Assembly (NCBI GenBank): GCA_934047225.1
Contig: OW203985.1
Span: 10,185,501-10,249,500 of the forward strand
DNA: 64,000 nt
Reading direction: 5' to 3'
Origin: Ypsolopha sequella
Lineage: Eukaryota; Arthropoda; Insecta; Lepidoptera; Ypsolophidae
Position 1 is the first letter of the stretch; each line of letters starts with the position of its first letter. Below, piece by piece: positions 12,405 to 25,445 of the stretch. The translations under genes and the position numbers were made by a program. The notes under the pieces are model-generated. The model did not search any database, was not told where the DNA came from, and saw only the letters and a program-made list of their open reading frames with translations.

Positions 12405-12830
12405 GGCGTGAGTACCTATATTTAGGTCTAAATTAAAATAGCTTAATGAATGAATGAATGAATGAATGAATTGACACTTTATTGTACACAAAAGACATAT
12501 AAAAGAAAACAGAGTATTGAAAACATAATTTTGTACAAAGGCGGACTTATCACTTGAAGCGATTTCTTCCAGCCAACCTTTGGGTGGTGAAGAAATAGTC
12601 ACTAGAAAAGTAAAAATAGGGGGATAGACGTAATAGATAGAGTAAATTAAATGAAAAACAATAAAGTGGTAATACAAATAACCTAACAAATTAAACTTAA
12701 TTTTAATAGATATCATAGACTTACATAAACAAGTACACAAGAATATATTAATAAATACATCTATAATATATAATATATATATATATATACATTTAAATAT
12801 CAATATAATAAGGGTAAATAAGTGATGAGA

Positions 12831-14916
12831 CTACCAACCTAATGAAACTTCATAGTGAGATCTGACTTTCCTCTTAAATATCGCCAAAGAAGACGACATA
12901 CGAATCTCAGTAGGTAACTCGTTCCAAAGACACACAGCCTTGACCGCAAAAGAATTCCCATATGCAGTAGAAGTGTGCTTAGGGATACTAAGCAGGTGAC
13001 TTTCCCTGCAGCGTAAGGAATTGACATAATTGAATTTGTCGCGAAGATATTCAGGAGCAGAGGAATCATTTAAAACGTTATATAGGAGACTTAATATGTG
13101 AGTATTCCTCCGAAGGTGAATTGGGAGCCACCTTAAACGAGCACGAAATTCTGAGACATGATCATACTTCCGCAATCCGTAGATAAAGCGAATGCACAAA
13201 TTTTGGAGACGCTCGAGTTTGCTCAGTAGCTCCTGTGTTAGGTCAAGATAGCTTACATCAGCGTAATCAAGAATTGGGAGCAGAAGAGACTGTGCCAGCA
13301 TAATTTTAGTTTGTAATGGAAGAAAGAACTGCAGTCGTTTGAGCGAGTGGTAGGCCCCAAACATTTTTTTACTAATGGCTCCGATTTGAGGAATCCACGA
13401 CAATGTGTTATCCATGATGATGCCTAAATTTTTTACTCTGTTAACAAATGGGATAACATTATTGTCATACTCGATATTTGGAGCATCACTCAGATTCAAT
13501 TTTGCCAACATTCTAGATGTACCGAAGATAATAGCCTGAGATTTGTTTGGATTAAGCACCAAGCCAAAGCATTTAGTCCATTCAGATATGATGTTTAGGT
13601 TGCAATTAATTAAATTGATGGCATCGATAATTTCATCGGGTTTAGTTCCAGTATAAAGCTGTAGATCATCTGCATAGAGGTGATAGAGAGAAGAAAGATG
13701 ACTTGCCAGGATATTTATAAAAAGGGAGAAAAGTAAAGGAGATAGAACGCCGCCTTGTGGGACGCCAGCAAGGACTGGACACCAATCAGAACAACCAGTG
13801 TCAGTGCGAACACATTGCTGACGACCTTTAAGGTATGACTTAAACCAAGCTGTTGCTGCCGGAGATACGTTAAGCGAGCGTAGGATACCCAACAAGATGT
13901 CAAAGTCAACGGTGTTAAAAGCGTTGCTGAAATCTAGCAACGTTACAACAGTAACCTTGTGGTTATCCATATTCTCTCTAATATCATCTGTGATCTTAGT
14001 AAGGGCACTAACAGTACTGTGACCTTTGCGAAAACCGGATTGGAGGGGATTAAGGAGATTATTACAGGAGAGGAAACTACAAAGTTGTTCATGAACTAGT
14101 CGTTCGAGAACTTTTGAAAGTAGGGGTAGGATGGATATAGGACGGTACTGGGATAAAGTGGTGGGGTTATTAACCTTAGGGAGAGGAATGACAAAAGCTC
14201 TTTTCCAAGAACTGGGGAAAGTGCTGGATGTGAGTGAGGAGTTGAGAATATTGGTGATGTGAGGGAGGATAATGTCAAGAATAGGACTTAACATTTTTAT
14301 ACTAATATCATCAGATCCTACTGCTTTACTGGTGATGTATAGTATGCATCGCTTAACGTCACGGCCATTGACATGCTTAAAATCAAAAGAGGAGAAATCT
14401 GGGACAGGCATGTTTGAAAGATATGATAACGTGTTATTTTTAATTGTTGCATCTAGCACGAAAGGTGGAGATGCGAAATGGTTATTTAGAGTAGTTAGAT
14501 CGATGTCCGTAGAAGTAATATTCTGTGATTTACCAATGCCCAATGATTTAAGAAAATGCCACAGATGTGAACTGTCACTAGAATTTTCAATACTATTGTG
14601 AATGTGTCGGCGTTTAGCATCTCTACACACTCTATTACAGCGATTTCGCAGTTCTTTATACATGTCACGATTGTGTTCAGTCGAGTCTTTTTTGTAGCGA
14701 TATTTCGCATGATCCCTCTTTGCCATGAGATTCTTAATTTCGTCGGTAAGCCATGGAGCTGGAAGTTGCTTCACTCTCACAGGATGATATGGAGCGTGTT
14801 TATCAAATAGTTGAGTGAGCAAGTTATTAAACCGCTCCACTTTCATATTAACATCCTGAATCAAATCAAGCTCTTTCCAGTCAATTTGAAGAGCATCCTC
14901 GCATTCATTCTTTTAA
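12831..14916 (-). CDS. LINE reverse transcriptase, near-intact ORF
   Basis: This ORF would copy the element RNA into DNA at a nicked target site. The frame is open from about 14916 to the stop at 12831. Counting from the first methionine (14864, 677 residues), the RT motifs are FVIPLPK (224-230), YRPISIL (240-246), GFRKGHST (277-284), DFSNAFNTVD (311-320), GVPQGGVLSPLLF (367-379) and the catalytic YADD (397-400). The C-terminal domain carries AVCLWNELP (643-651). That methionine is internal: the frame continues upstream (NECEDALQIDW) and would join the endonuclease but for a frameshift near 14905-14917. No internal stop is present, so the copy seems young apart from that shift and the 5' truncation. 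Confidence 0.92.
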
Positions 14917-15299
14917 AATTACGCTGGAGAATAGTACGCTTTTTGGGTTTAGGGATACGCACCTTGTAAGAGAGGAAGATGAGATCATGATATGAGAAGC
15001 AGTCGGCACTTAGTTGACCGTGGTTACTTACAAGGTCAGGAGAGGAGACAATCACGAGGTCTAAGAGAGTTGGAGCAGAATTAGGTGGGTGATGGGTAGC
15101 TTGTAGTGGGAGGATGGAGAGATTTATACCAGAAATAATTGAGTGTAGACGTTTAGAACGATGGTCGTTTTTAAGAAGGCAAGTATTGAAATCTCCCATG
15201 ATAATTGTATTGTCAAAGAGTGGGGTGAGCTCTTCAAGGAGATTTTCGAAAGAATTGAAGTAGTGAACGTGACAGTCAGGACTGTAATAGACGCCAAGC
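14905..15299 (-). pseudogene. LINE endonuclease domain, C-terminal part, frameshifted
   Basis: This is the end of an APE-type endonuclease, the domain that nicks target DNA. WLGVYYSPD and, further on, IIMGDFNT match the family's conserved GVYYSP and GDFN blocks. Later residues LLDLVIVSS and SYHDLIFLSYKV fit the D-H region near its end. The frame differs from that of the RT ORF, so a 1-base indel lies near 14905-14917. The N-terminal catalytic half is absent, so the domain cannot be functional. Confidence 0.85.
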
Positions 15300-15300
15300 C

Positions 15301-17925
15301 AAGCTTATATGTTTATGATTTTAGCTAGCAAGGTGATTTCGGCAAATTGCGGCAATTCGGTCGTTTTTATATATTTTAATAAAAATGTTCGTGCTTCTAA
15401 ACCGATTTTATAAGTAATTATTTCAGTATTTACAGAAAGTGACGTCACCCTATTAGGTTGGATGATGGACTCTTTGAGACTGCGATGCGTGTATTCAAGA
15501 AAAAAAAAATACCTTTAGAAATGTGATATGGTGTCGGTACTCAAGATCAAATGAAAGAAATCGCTTTTTTTTTCATTTAGTAAAAGATATGCACGCTTAT
15601 TTTAAAATCTGTTTACTAAAAACAGTTTAGGAAAAATATTCCTCGAAAATTTTTTCAAATCGTAAATATTGGCGAGAAAAGAAAAGGCCTATTGACGCAG
15701 TCTCTGAGAATGGTGACCAAATAAAAAATTACGAAAATACAAGGGCGTATAAATTGCGGACTGTCTGTCTACCTCGCCAATGCATGAAGCTGGGACGTTG
15801 ATCTAGGTATCGTTGATGAGCCCTTGAAAAGTTTTATTTGGACCTCGAGCAATGCTGACTTCAACAAAATGACCAAGGTTTTATATCAGTCGTATTAAAC
15901 AGACAAGTCGCACTGTAAGTTCGTATCCTACTAGCGAAGCAACTTTGATTTGTGGGAGTGGGAAAATAATACATTTTCCCATGCGTGCAATGCGTCGTTT
16001 TCACGTATATCATAGGGGCTTTGACAAATCTTATTAATTTTATTATTGCACTGATTTTAACACGAATTTGCAATTAAGTTTTTCATTATATTTTACTTAT
16101 CAACATCCTGAAATTTTGCATTAACTCGACATATTTTTAAAACCATATTTAACGATTTTGTAATTTGGTACGTATGGCAACACTGTTGTGCGGACACAGC
16201 AGCGTTGCCGCACACACACTACGACGCCCCTCCATATCCGAACACTTAAATGATCGTGGCGCACCACTCGTGAAAATGCCATGCATCTCGTCTCATCGAC
16301 ATCTTATATTAATCTGATATCTTCCATTACCGGTTGCTGCGAAGTAAAACATCTAACCCGTTCGATTTATAGCCCCTCTTGTGGACGTAGCCGGATACGT
16401 GACATCATGTGATGCTAATTTGCTTCGGCGCGGCGGCGCTATCATTTCGCATTATAAATCTTGCACAGAATAGGTCATTACTATTTTCTTCTTATTTTAT
16501 GACTATTTATTTTCCAAGAATCAACTCCTCATTTTTTTTTTCGAGCTTTATGCGTTTCATATAAAAGTATCTTTGCAGAATTTACGTAGGCAAAGAGCTA
16601 TTTGAAGCTTTAGAGACTATGCACTAAATTAACTCTTTTACAGCCTGGTCCTCTAAAAAGGCCGTTTTGCATGAATCACATTACGATTCTGTTCTAATGC
16701 AGACTCGTTTCTTTTGCACGTTTGAAAAAACTCTGACTCTATCCTACTTTCAAATCATTTTATGATTCACTCCAGTCGGCCTTTTTAGATCCCCTGCAAA
16801 TAAATAAGTAAGTACCAAAATTAGTAAAGCAGTTTAAACACAACAATAAGTAGTTTAATCCAGTGGTTTAATAGTAGGTGCGTACTTATAAGTTGTTGGA
16901 AGGCTTTAACTCGACCGACAACACAAGCAAGCTGGCCGCAGGCTCTTGAGTGGAAAAAACAGGTAGCACCGTTCCGCTGTATCGATCTTTATGTTATTTT
17001 TCTTATTTTATCTTTTTTATCTTGAGCTCGGAGCTCAGAAGTGCGTTCATTAAATAACCCTGGGCTGGGTAGGAACACTGGGGTTGTAACGTTGAATTTT
17101 TGAACGGGTTTCGTCGTGTAGCGACACTCCAAACGTCAGTTGTCATTTTTGCATTATATTTAGTATAATAACGTTGAGAGGACCTCCTCTGTACGAAATT
17201 TAACGTAAATATATCAACTATAACGTTGAGAAGACCCCCTCGGTACAAAAATTAACGTCATTTAATTTACGAAAATTTACGTGAATGTCAGGTGACGTTT
17301 GGAGCCTATACGAACCTTGCGAACCCTGCTCAGAGTTGATGTTGAAAAATTCGACACTAGTGTAGCGACACTGTCATTTTTGAACGGTCGGTGTTGAGAC
17401 GCGAGTTCATTTTTGAACGGGTTAGTGTTGCGACCCGGGTAGGAAACCCAACTCGGTGTGAGTTTATGAACGACTATCAGAGACTTCGAGTTGAACGGAA
17501 GTTGTAACGATTTTTAATCGTAGCCAGCGTGTATCTCGGCCGGTTGGTTCATATAAGGCTGCTTTGGACGAGTTAATATATTTTTTGTAAACAACCACCG
17601 GAAACGGGCGAGAGAACGTACTCTTACTTTAGAACAGATATCATCCATTACGCATGCGTCTCTCGGTAATAATGATAAGAAATGAAGATAGTGGCCGAAC
17701 ATGTACTCTGAAATACTCTAGAAATCAAAGGAGTAAAAAATACACCAATATAATAGTAGATAATAATATTGGATTTTGGTATATAGGGATAATGCATTAA
17801 AATTTATCTATATAATTAATATATATATTTTTTTGTTTCTTGGCGACTGACGCGACGGCTGCTATTTTAAGCGCCACTTTTTGCCAGTGTCAAGTTAGAT
17901 TCTTTTAAGTATATAAAAGTGTATA
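15301..17925. other. AT-rich spacer with a diverged short duplication
   Basis: No gene is recognised. Around 17165-17265 a unit containing AACGTTGAGA-GACC-CCTC-GTAC occurs twice about 53 bp apart, and phrases such as TTTTTGAACGGGTT recur nearby (17094, 17410). GC-richer stretches near 16190-16240 and 16390-16445 have no clear exon features. Confidence 0.4.
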
Positions 17926-17929
17926 TTTT

Positions 17930-18203
17930 TACAATCACCTTTTTAATATCTTCAATTTGATACCCATATTGTATTTTTAGGAGAATATTTTTTATTTTTC
18001 TCACTTTTCTGTTGGAAATATTATGAACAATTTTAAATTTTTCATATTTTTTTTTACACCGTGGTATGTGGGCAAATTAATGCTATTTTTGTGACACATT
18101 TCATGTATGCTAAAGTTATGAGGCTGTGACATACAGACGGACGGACAACGGAGTCTCACCATAAAGGTTCCTTTTGTACCTTTTAGGTACGGAACCCTAA
18201 AAA
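17930..18203 (+). repeat. B-family repeat (long subtype), 3' part
   Basis: Shared with 58680-58967: CACCTTTTTAATATCTTCAA, GGCTGTGACATACAGACGGA, CATAAAGGTTCCTTTTGTAC and the end GGTACGGAACCCTAAAAA. The 5' head is missing. Confidence 0.8.
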
Positions 18204-18539
18204 TGTTAAAAAAAAGCAGTTAATGTTATTTGATTAGATAAATAAATTATGCTAGCATACAGATAATTTTTTTAGTAGAATTAGATAATAAATATGACAT
18301 TAACGGGCAGGAAGGCATTAGATTCAATTAGACTGGGAAAGATAGAAAGATAGGAAGACAGTTAACATTTAGGGGATTATTGAGATTTGTTAAAAGTATT
18401 GTCATTCCATGAGAACCAAAGACAGTCTTTGATGAAAACAGTTTAAAACAGGTCAATGTCAGATCAAGACAACCAAAACTAGGTAGCACGAGGTGGTGAA
18501 GATTTACATACTTTTGTTATTTTTCTCTCGGTAGCGTGG

Positions 18540-19210
18540 CGTGGGCGCGTGATAATGGCCCGAAATATCTACGCTCTCTTACCGCCCACCTATCTAGTCG
18601 TTTGAATATCTTACTCCAGTTCAAGAAAAGTAATTGCTTACAAACTATCTTGTTGCACTCAAAAGTATTTGTCTGTTCTTTGTACAACTTTAAATTCTCG
18701 CGTTTCGTACACATTTTGCACTGATCGCAGCAACAGAGCGCTTCGGTTTTGTCATCATATCGATCTGGCGATGCCTGCGCACACCACTGATCGTTTCTCT
18801 AAATCATTTACGGTCAATGCAGTTCGGCTTTGGAATGAACTTCCGCAAACCCTCAGAAATCTTCCTTCTGTGTCCTCTTTTAGATTTAACCTGAAAAATT
18901 ATTACCTTTCAACTCTCTGACTAGACTGACTATGCTACTTTATTTGTATGTATGTATTTATGTATTTGTGTATGCATTAGTATGTAGTGTATTATATTAA
19001 AATATTAGGCTTGAAGAAGATTATTTTTCTTTTTGCACAAATATGATAACTTTACTTATAATTTTTTTTTCTTTCTCCATACCATCGGTTGACTGGTAAA
19101 AATTTCTTAAAGGAATAAGTCCGCCCTTGCCTTTTGTTATCCTGTACTCTGTGTTTTATTTTAATTTTTCTGTGCAATAAAGTGTTTATTCATTCATTCA
19201 TTCATTCATT
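18540..19210 (+). mobile_element. LINE 3' fragment with (ATTC)n tail
   Basis: A plus-strand frame ending at 18920 holds the LINE C-terminal domain (AVRLWNELPQTLRNLPS), matching AVCLWNELPTEIRMSSS of the 12.8-kb LINE. An earlier stretch (GPKYLRSLTAHLSSR) lies in another frame, so the copy is broken. The 3' UTR ends CAATAAAGTGTTT followed by (ATTC)n at about 19180-19208. The reverse-transcriptase core is absent. Confidence 0.8.
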
Positions 19211-19221
19211 TTAATATTTAA

Positions 19222-19955
19222 GACTGTACATGAACCTAGAGCATGAACAACGCCAGACTTCTGAGGATCCATGTTTTCAAAAAGTGGTTAAAAGAGTATG
19301 TACTAAAACCTGCGCCCAATACTAAAACATGTCACTTTAAGTGGCTGAAATAATACTAAATTAGTTTGTACGCAACCTGTTTACTAACACAATTATATAT
19401 TTAAATAAAATGTAGGTATCAATGGATTAGCCATAAATACATATTTAGATAAGCTTCTCATAAGTGAACATTGTATTTGTTCTTTATGAGAAATAAACGT
19501 CTTAAACCATAAATTCGGATTCTCCTTGTATTGAAAAAAATATATTTGATTCATTGATATTTTATCTAGGGATTCTACTTTTAAACAATGTACCTATTAA
19601 GATTTGTCGAAATAACTAAATAATGTTTTCCACCCTTGTTTTTGGTTTTTAAACATTCGTTTTAAGAACGTGGTTAAGAGATCAACTTGTTTTTTTTTTC
19701 ATAAAATAGGTAACAGAAATATGAAGAGATTCTACTTAAATCCAATATTCTTTTTCCTACAAAATATTTCAGTATTAGCTAAATACACACCAATTTGTTG
19801 TTTCGCTGCCAATGTTATTACGCGTCCAAGAAAAAGAGGCCAATGAGCCGTCATATAATCGCCTCTATCAAAAGCAAATAAGGTCGTTGCCATTGGATTT
19901 ATTGTGCTGGACGGGTAATAAATAAAGTTGTTAAGGTAGGCCATCCATCCTTGGG
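19222..19955 (+). repeat. R1-family TTAA-associated repeat, copy 1
   Basis: It begins after a TTAA at 19218-19221 with GACTGTACATGAACCTAGAG. Landmarks shared with the other copies are TTGTATTGAAAAAAATATAT, CACACCAATTTGTTGTTTCG, AATCGCCTCTATCAAAAGC and TTATTGTGCTGGACGGGTAA. Compared with 22918-23406 it has an extra 200-bp piece near 19275-19500. No coding frame is conserved. Confidence 0.82.
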
Positions 19956-20029
19956 CCTCAAGTACGTGTGTATTAAGCAGTTTGCTTGAAATTTGGCACA
20001 AAAAAAGCATTAATTAGCCGATATAATAC

Positions 20030-20772
20030 GGTGTAAAAAAATTGTAAAAACTTGAAATTGTTCAAAATATTTCCAATACAAAAGAAAGAAAATAAAAAAA
20101 AATATCCTTAAAATACAATATGGGTATCAAATTATAGATATTAAAGAGTAATTGTAAAAATATATAGGTATACCTTAACTGATATCGAGAAATCTTTGAA
20201 AAACCACAAAAAATGTATGTCTCCCCTTTATTTCCGAAACTGGTGCACTGAAAAATATGAAAAAAATGACGATTGTAGGCATAGGAGTCATAACTGGCCA
20301 ATTACAGGAAAACTACAAAAAGTAAAAAGAAAAATATTTTAAAATTTATTTATTTATTTATTTATTATCAACAATAGAACACTATCCTTACAGCTAAGCC
20401 AATGCGATAGTGAACATGAACATTATATATACCTACTATATATGTATACTTACAAATAAATAATACAACATGAATACCAAATTGTAGGTACTAAATAGCT
20501 GATTGTTAAAATATAATAAATAAAAAATAAATAATTGTTTGGCTTTATTTACTTGCTTCTATTTTGAGAAATCTTCGAAAAACCACAATTTTTTTATGCC
20601 TTATCTCCAAAACTGGTGGACCGAAAAATTTGAAAAAAATCATATAGTACCTATGTGCTTACGTAAAGACTACAGGAAAAACATAGTGGTTGAGAAATTC
20701 GTGAAAACAATATGACAAAATTACAGAACCCTAGGTACGCGAGTCTGACTTGCACTTGACTGGTTTTTTACA
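20030..20772 (-). repeat. B-family repeat, minus strand, split by a LINE tail
   Basis: Reverse-complement B text (GAAATCTTTGAAAAACCACA, TTACAGGAAAACTACAAAAAG, and the head complement GCGAGTCTGACTTGCACTTG near 20738-20760) is interrupted at about 20341-20520. The interruption starts with (TTTA)n and ACTATCCTTACAGCTAAGCC, which resembles the LINE 3' end at 31005-31080. This looks like a LINE insertion into an older B copy. Confidence 0.65.
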
Positions 20773-20924
20773 AATATAACTCGAACTCTGTCCACTATGC
20801 CCAGCGTGCGTATATGTAGTACCAGTTCAGTTTCAGAGGAATACAGGAGGTTTGACAGCACAATAAAACAAACAAACAAACACTCTTTATTGCGCACCTT
20901 ATTAAGGCGAGGTTCTCCCAATTT

Positions 20925-21218
20925 GACATAAGAGGAACCTTCAAAGTGAGACCTATCCCAGAGAAACTACAGGAGAGCCGTCTGCGGTGGTACGGACACG
21001 TTATGAGGTAAACATCCGACCACATGACCAGAAAAGTGCTAGATATCGAAACTAAACTAATAATACTTTATATTCTCTGCCGGGGACGAGGAAGACCCCG
21101 AATGACATGGATGTCCGTAGTAAATAAGAACCTCAATGAAGCCCAAGTCAACAAAGAGACGACCCAGGACCGAGCTGCCTGGAGACGCATGATACGGAGG
21201 GCCGACCCCAAATAAAAG
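20925..21218 (+). pseudogene. LINE C-terminal fragment (RTE-type)
   Basis: The frame reads RGTFKVRPIPEKLQESRLRW, YGHVMR, later RGRGRPRMTW, and ends RAAWRRMIRRADPK at a stop near 21215. I recall this order (RLRWYGHV, GRGRP, DRA-WRR-IR-ADP) as the C terminus of lepidopteran RTE-like retrotransposons. A stop follows VMR, and a short insertion (AACTAATAATACTTTATATT) precedes the GRGRP block. No catalytic part is present. Confidence 0.7.
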
Positions 21219-21261
21219 GGAAAAGGGCCAGGCAAAGAAGAAAATTTTGAAAAAATATATG

Positions 21262-22110
21262 TCATATCATTCTTTCTTTACCCTTTGATACGCGATTACA
21301 TGCATCTCGTTGCATCCAATAACATCGCAAACTTTTCCAAAGGTCTTTACGGGGCACACTATCGAAAGCCTTCTCCAATTCAACGAACAGGTCTGAAGCC
21401 AATAGAGTTTTGAGGCGGTTCAAGAGAAATTTAGCAATGACCTTTGCAGGTGCTGTCAATAGTGAGATACTTCGATAGGAATTGCAGCATGAACCATACT
21501 CTTGTTGAGGGCACTGATGCGAAACACTCTAAAAGTATCAGGAATTCGCTCCTCCTCCCACATACGAACAAACAGTTTCCATATCACCACCGTACTTCAC
21601 CGACTCTCCTGGACCAGATACCTGAGGACCAGGAGTCCTGGTATAAGGCTAAATATCTGATGGCAGTGACAACTTCATTACGCGACAGGGCTCGTTCAAC
21701 TCGATATCAAGAGGAAGTTGAATCATCTAGCTGTGATGCAGATCAGCTGATCGATTCACATTAGGCATAGTGTTTAAGTGTTCTGCCCAACGCTTCAGTA
21801 CATCCTCCTTACTTGTCAGGAGGCGCTCACCGTCAGCAGACTTAAGAAGCACCGTTATACGTTAGGAAGTACCAATCAGCTAAAGAACCTCAGACTAGAA
21901 CTTCCCCGAGTCCGTAAGCCACTGCATGTGACAAGCTTTGTCCTGTCACCACTTGTCCTTAACTTGCCGAGACACTTTCTGACTATGTTGACCCAAAAGA
22001 TCTCGATGTTTAGTTTGCTGTCGTGAGGACTTCATCATTCTCATCATTGGTGAATGGCAATAGCTTTTCAGCTAAGACTTCGGCATAATTCTGCCTTATG
22101 TCGAGATCAA
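21262..22110 (-). pseudogene. LINE ORF2 fragment, broken
   Basis: The 3'-most frame (21459 to 21262) holds LFVELEKAFDSVPRKDLW, the RT block around its first catalytic Asp region. Upstream on the minus strand another frame reads LKSADGERLLTSKEDVLKRW and AEHLN, which matches the linker preceding RT in RTE/L1-like elements. Several stops and frame changes separate the parts. Orientation is opposite to the 20925-21218 fragment, so they are not one simple copy. Confidence 0.6.
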
Positions 22111-22917
22111 TCAGCATATTCATGTTTAAAGACTTTATGTTTTTCCTGGACAGGAAATTAAAATACAGGACATTCTGGGTTTATACGAACCGGCTACCTG
22201 GCAACCTTGTACGCCACAACTAGTGATATTCAAAATGGGCATGAGTATTCTCGAAAACTAGGATATCAAGCATTTTTTGATATCCTACTACGGTAAACTT
22301 TCTACCGTCAAGCTAAAGGGATCCGTACTGCACGTTAACGCAGTCGTTGGCGCCAGTGCTTATTTATATCCTTTTGAAGCAGCCGCTTCTAATGTTTACA
22401 CTATTATACCAAACAAGTTTACTTGATGTCTTGTGCTTACCGTTCCAAATAATGTATGTAAACCTTGATTTTGACTATAGTTGGGTATTTTTTTGTGTAA
22501 GTTTAGTTTATGTAGTTAGATATTCCTCTGTTACAGTTTCAAAGATATTAAGTTCAGCTACATTACCAAGCCCTCCTAATTCAATTTTGATGCGGATCGT
22601 AAAGATCTAATGCACCAGTTAGTCAAGGATCGCTTAGGACTAATCGATAATCATCGGCTGCTTTACATTTAAACAGTCCTTATTTCTAGGAGTGGTGTAC
22701 GCGCCGTTCTATTAGTTATAATATAAGATATCCCGGCAGAGTGGTGGACGCAGAACCAGTTTCATTTAATCATCGTAATTGCGTCCACCGCTAAGCCTAT
22801 CCCATGTATGAGTGTAGTAGAGAAAGAGCACACATGTGAGCTGCGCCGCGAGTCATATCACGGCCAAGGCTGAGTTGATTTGAAAATTATAGAAATCCGT
22901 TTCAGAAAGCTAGTTAA

Positions 22918-23406
22918 GACTGTACCTGAGCCTAGAGCATGACCAACTCCAGTCTATCAAGGATTCGTTTGAAGAAATTCGGACTCTCCTTGTATTGAAA
23001 AAAATATATTTGGTTTATTAATCTTTTCTCTAGGGATCTTACGTATAAACAATGTACTAAGATTTATACTTTTGTCAAAAAAAAATGTTTTGCACCCTCT
23101 TTTTTTTTTGTTTTCAACGGGTTAAGTTAAGAGATCAACTTGATTTTTTTTTCATAAAATAGGTAATAGAAATATGAAGGTATATCACCTAAATTCAATA
23201 TTTTTTTCCCTACAAAATATTTCAGTATTAGCTAAAAACACACCAATTTGTTGTTTCGCTGCGTGATCACTAGTATTACGCGTCTAAGAAAAAGAGGCTA
23301 AAGAGCCAACATATAATCGCCTCTATGAAAAGCAAATAAGGTCTTTGCCATTAGACTTATTGTGCTGGGCGGGTAATAAAAAAAGTTGCTAGAGTATGCC
23401 ATCTTC
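22918..23406 (+). repeat. R1-family repeat, copy 2, flanked by TTAA
   Basis: This 489-bp copy sits between TTAA (22914-22917) and TTAA (23407-23410). It starts GACTGTACCTGAGCCTAGAG and ends GTATGCCATCTTC. TTAA duplication is typical of piggyBac-group insertions, but I see no clear terminal inverted repeat, so the class is tentative. Confidence 0.75.
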
Positions 23407-23410
23407 TTAA

Positions 23411-25440
23411 AGGAAAAGCAGTTCATGAAAGTAAGACATAAAAAATATGTAGGATTTTGTGAAATAAATTAATTTTAGAAATATGTAAAATCTGCTTTCT
23501 GTAGTCTTCACTTCTTATATCGATAAGTTGACAGTGTTATCTGAACTTATCTACGTCTGCGCGACACCGAGAAAAAATATTTGTTCAACATCATCAAGGC
23601 CACGTCTTACGCGAAACTCTCGATTCAAGAAGCTTATACCTTATAAAAAAGCTTTTTTAAGTACTTACTTGACATACCAAAGAAGTTGATGCAATGTCAA
23701 ATAGATCATTGAGGTCACACTGATATTCTTGATTTTCGATTGATTCTGTTTACTTACATGATACCATTGAATGATAAGCATGTATGTAGTACATATATGT
23801 GTATTTGGATAGCTATATGAGTAAATACGTGTTAAAAACGGATTTCACTAAGATTATACAAAATTTATCACGTTGTAACAGATCCCCAAAAAATCGAGAC
23901 CTGAATTTAGTCGACACAGGTCAAAACAGTAATAAATAGTAAATCGTTACGGCTTGTCCCGGGCTTTATTCTCGATTGACGACGCCAGGACTATTTCTCC
24001 CAACAAACTGAAAGTCACGACATAATTCAGTTCGTGTTGTTACCCGCTGCGCTCTACGTGGAAAGACTTCTCGGTCTGTTGACGATTATTTCGTGCCACT
24101 GTGACATCATTTTTAGAGATAGGTTTTTTTTTCCACAAAACAGAACAGATTACACTTTCTGTTGTCAATTATATTTTTCGATAAAATAATTGGATTTGTT
24201 GGCAGTTTTCATCCTTTCGCATTTTTATACTTCTTGAACATTCGATACATACAAATTAAATAGCAAATAAATTAATAATTGTAGGCAAGCTCAAATTTAT
24301 TCGCAATTTATACATTTTCGCAAAAAGTCAACTTTTTTTTGTGTCAGTACAACAACTTAACATCAAGATATCAAGTTATACCTACTATCATCCAAGCTAT
24401 CATCGACTCTCATCTCAGTTGATAGTGGTATTCAGAAAATCTTGAGTAAGACGAGCTGTGTGAGGTGTTGCGTTGTCGTGGTACAGAAACTAGGAAGTTT
24501 TTGTTTAAAATTATTAAACACGACAGTTAAACAGACATCGGTGTTCCATTTTGCATTCACAGTTTTTCGAATATCAACAAATGGTTACCTAAATGAAATG
24601 TTGTCGATTCTCTTATCTCCAAACTTTCCTACAAGTCTTTGTAAGAATGAATAAATTGCATTGTCTATATTTTGACAATTTGGCCATCGCAAGGTGCTAT
24701 GTAGCAATTTAATTGCTCAATTTAGCGTGACGATTCACTCTCCTAATTTTCATTATTTCATAAACAATACTCGGAAATTCTGCTCATCGCGAATTACCTA
24801 ATATATTAGGTATATATATATATATTTTTTTTTCAAATCATCAGTAAACAATAGAAGTTTAAAAATCCATCTTAATAACTAGACTAACTTGTGGTGTTAC
24901 ACTAGATGGTGAACAAAAGTTATTACATACATATACATATACTCACGCCTGTCTCCCAGAGGGGTAGGCAGAGACTACAGATTTACATCTGCTATGAACC
25001 TGACACACCTATTTCAAAAAACTAAAATTTGCTAAGAAATAACCGTGAACCTTGAGCTTACCACATGGAGAAAAGGCGTTTCTGACTTGTTTTTCATTTT
25101 TAATATCGTGTGACCATCGACAATACAGCCAAGTCGATGTGTGTAACGCTTATCAGGCCACCTGCATTGAGAAGTTTGTAAAATGGCCCAATTTGTTGCC
25201 GTAAATATAAAGCATAAAATGTGTTGATTTTTATAGAAGAGTATAAATATGAATTATTATTATTTTAGATATTATCTTATACAAACAATTGTACTGTTTT
25301 ATCAAGATATTGATGATTTTTCACCAAGTGCCGGCACTCGCAAATGTTCGTCATATTATTTAGTGAGTAAACACAATTTACTAAATATGTTTGTATGATA
25401 ATGATATTCGATATTCGAAAGGTCGATTTAAGTGTAACAA
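23411..25440. other. AT-rich spacer with one reversed LINE-tail motif
   Basis: No gene recognised. The stretch at 24942-24992 is the reverse complement of the LINE-tail motif at 12118-12169 (ACGCCTGTCTCCCAGAGGGG, GGCAGAGACTACAGATTT). The rest is AT-rich with microsatellites, for example (TA)n near 24810. Confidence 0.45.
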
Positions 25441-25445
25441 AACTG

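Larger units (their letters stand above)
12442..15300 (-). mobile_element. 5'-truncated LINE (Jockey/CR1-like non-LTR retrotransposon)
   Basis: Minus-strand order: partial endonuclease (15299 down to about 14917), full reverse transcriptase with C-terminal domain (to 12831), AT-rich 3' UTR, AATAAAG, then an (ATTC)n tail at about 12442-12472. The 5' end is missing: the endonuclease begins mid-domain at WLGVYYSPD and no ORF1 is present. An element of the same type ends at 19210 with the same tail. Clade placement rests on motif style and is uncertain among Jockey, CR1 and L2. Confidence 0.9.

Noticed and set aside
12345..12803. 152-codon minus-strand frame
   Set aside because: It runs through LINE 3' UTR and the A MITE, has extreme Ile/Tyr/Leu bias and no motif.
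12437..15305. LINE target-site duplication around the 12.4-15.3 kb element
   Set aside because: Only five to six bases (AGCTT) are shared by the two flanks, which is too short to rely on.
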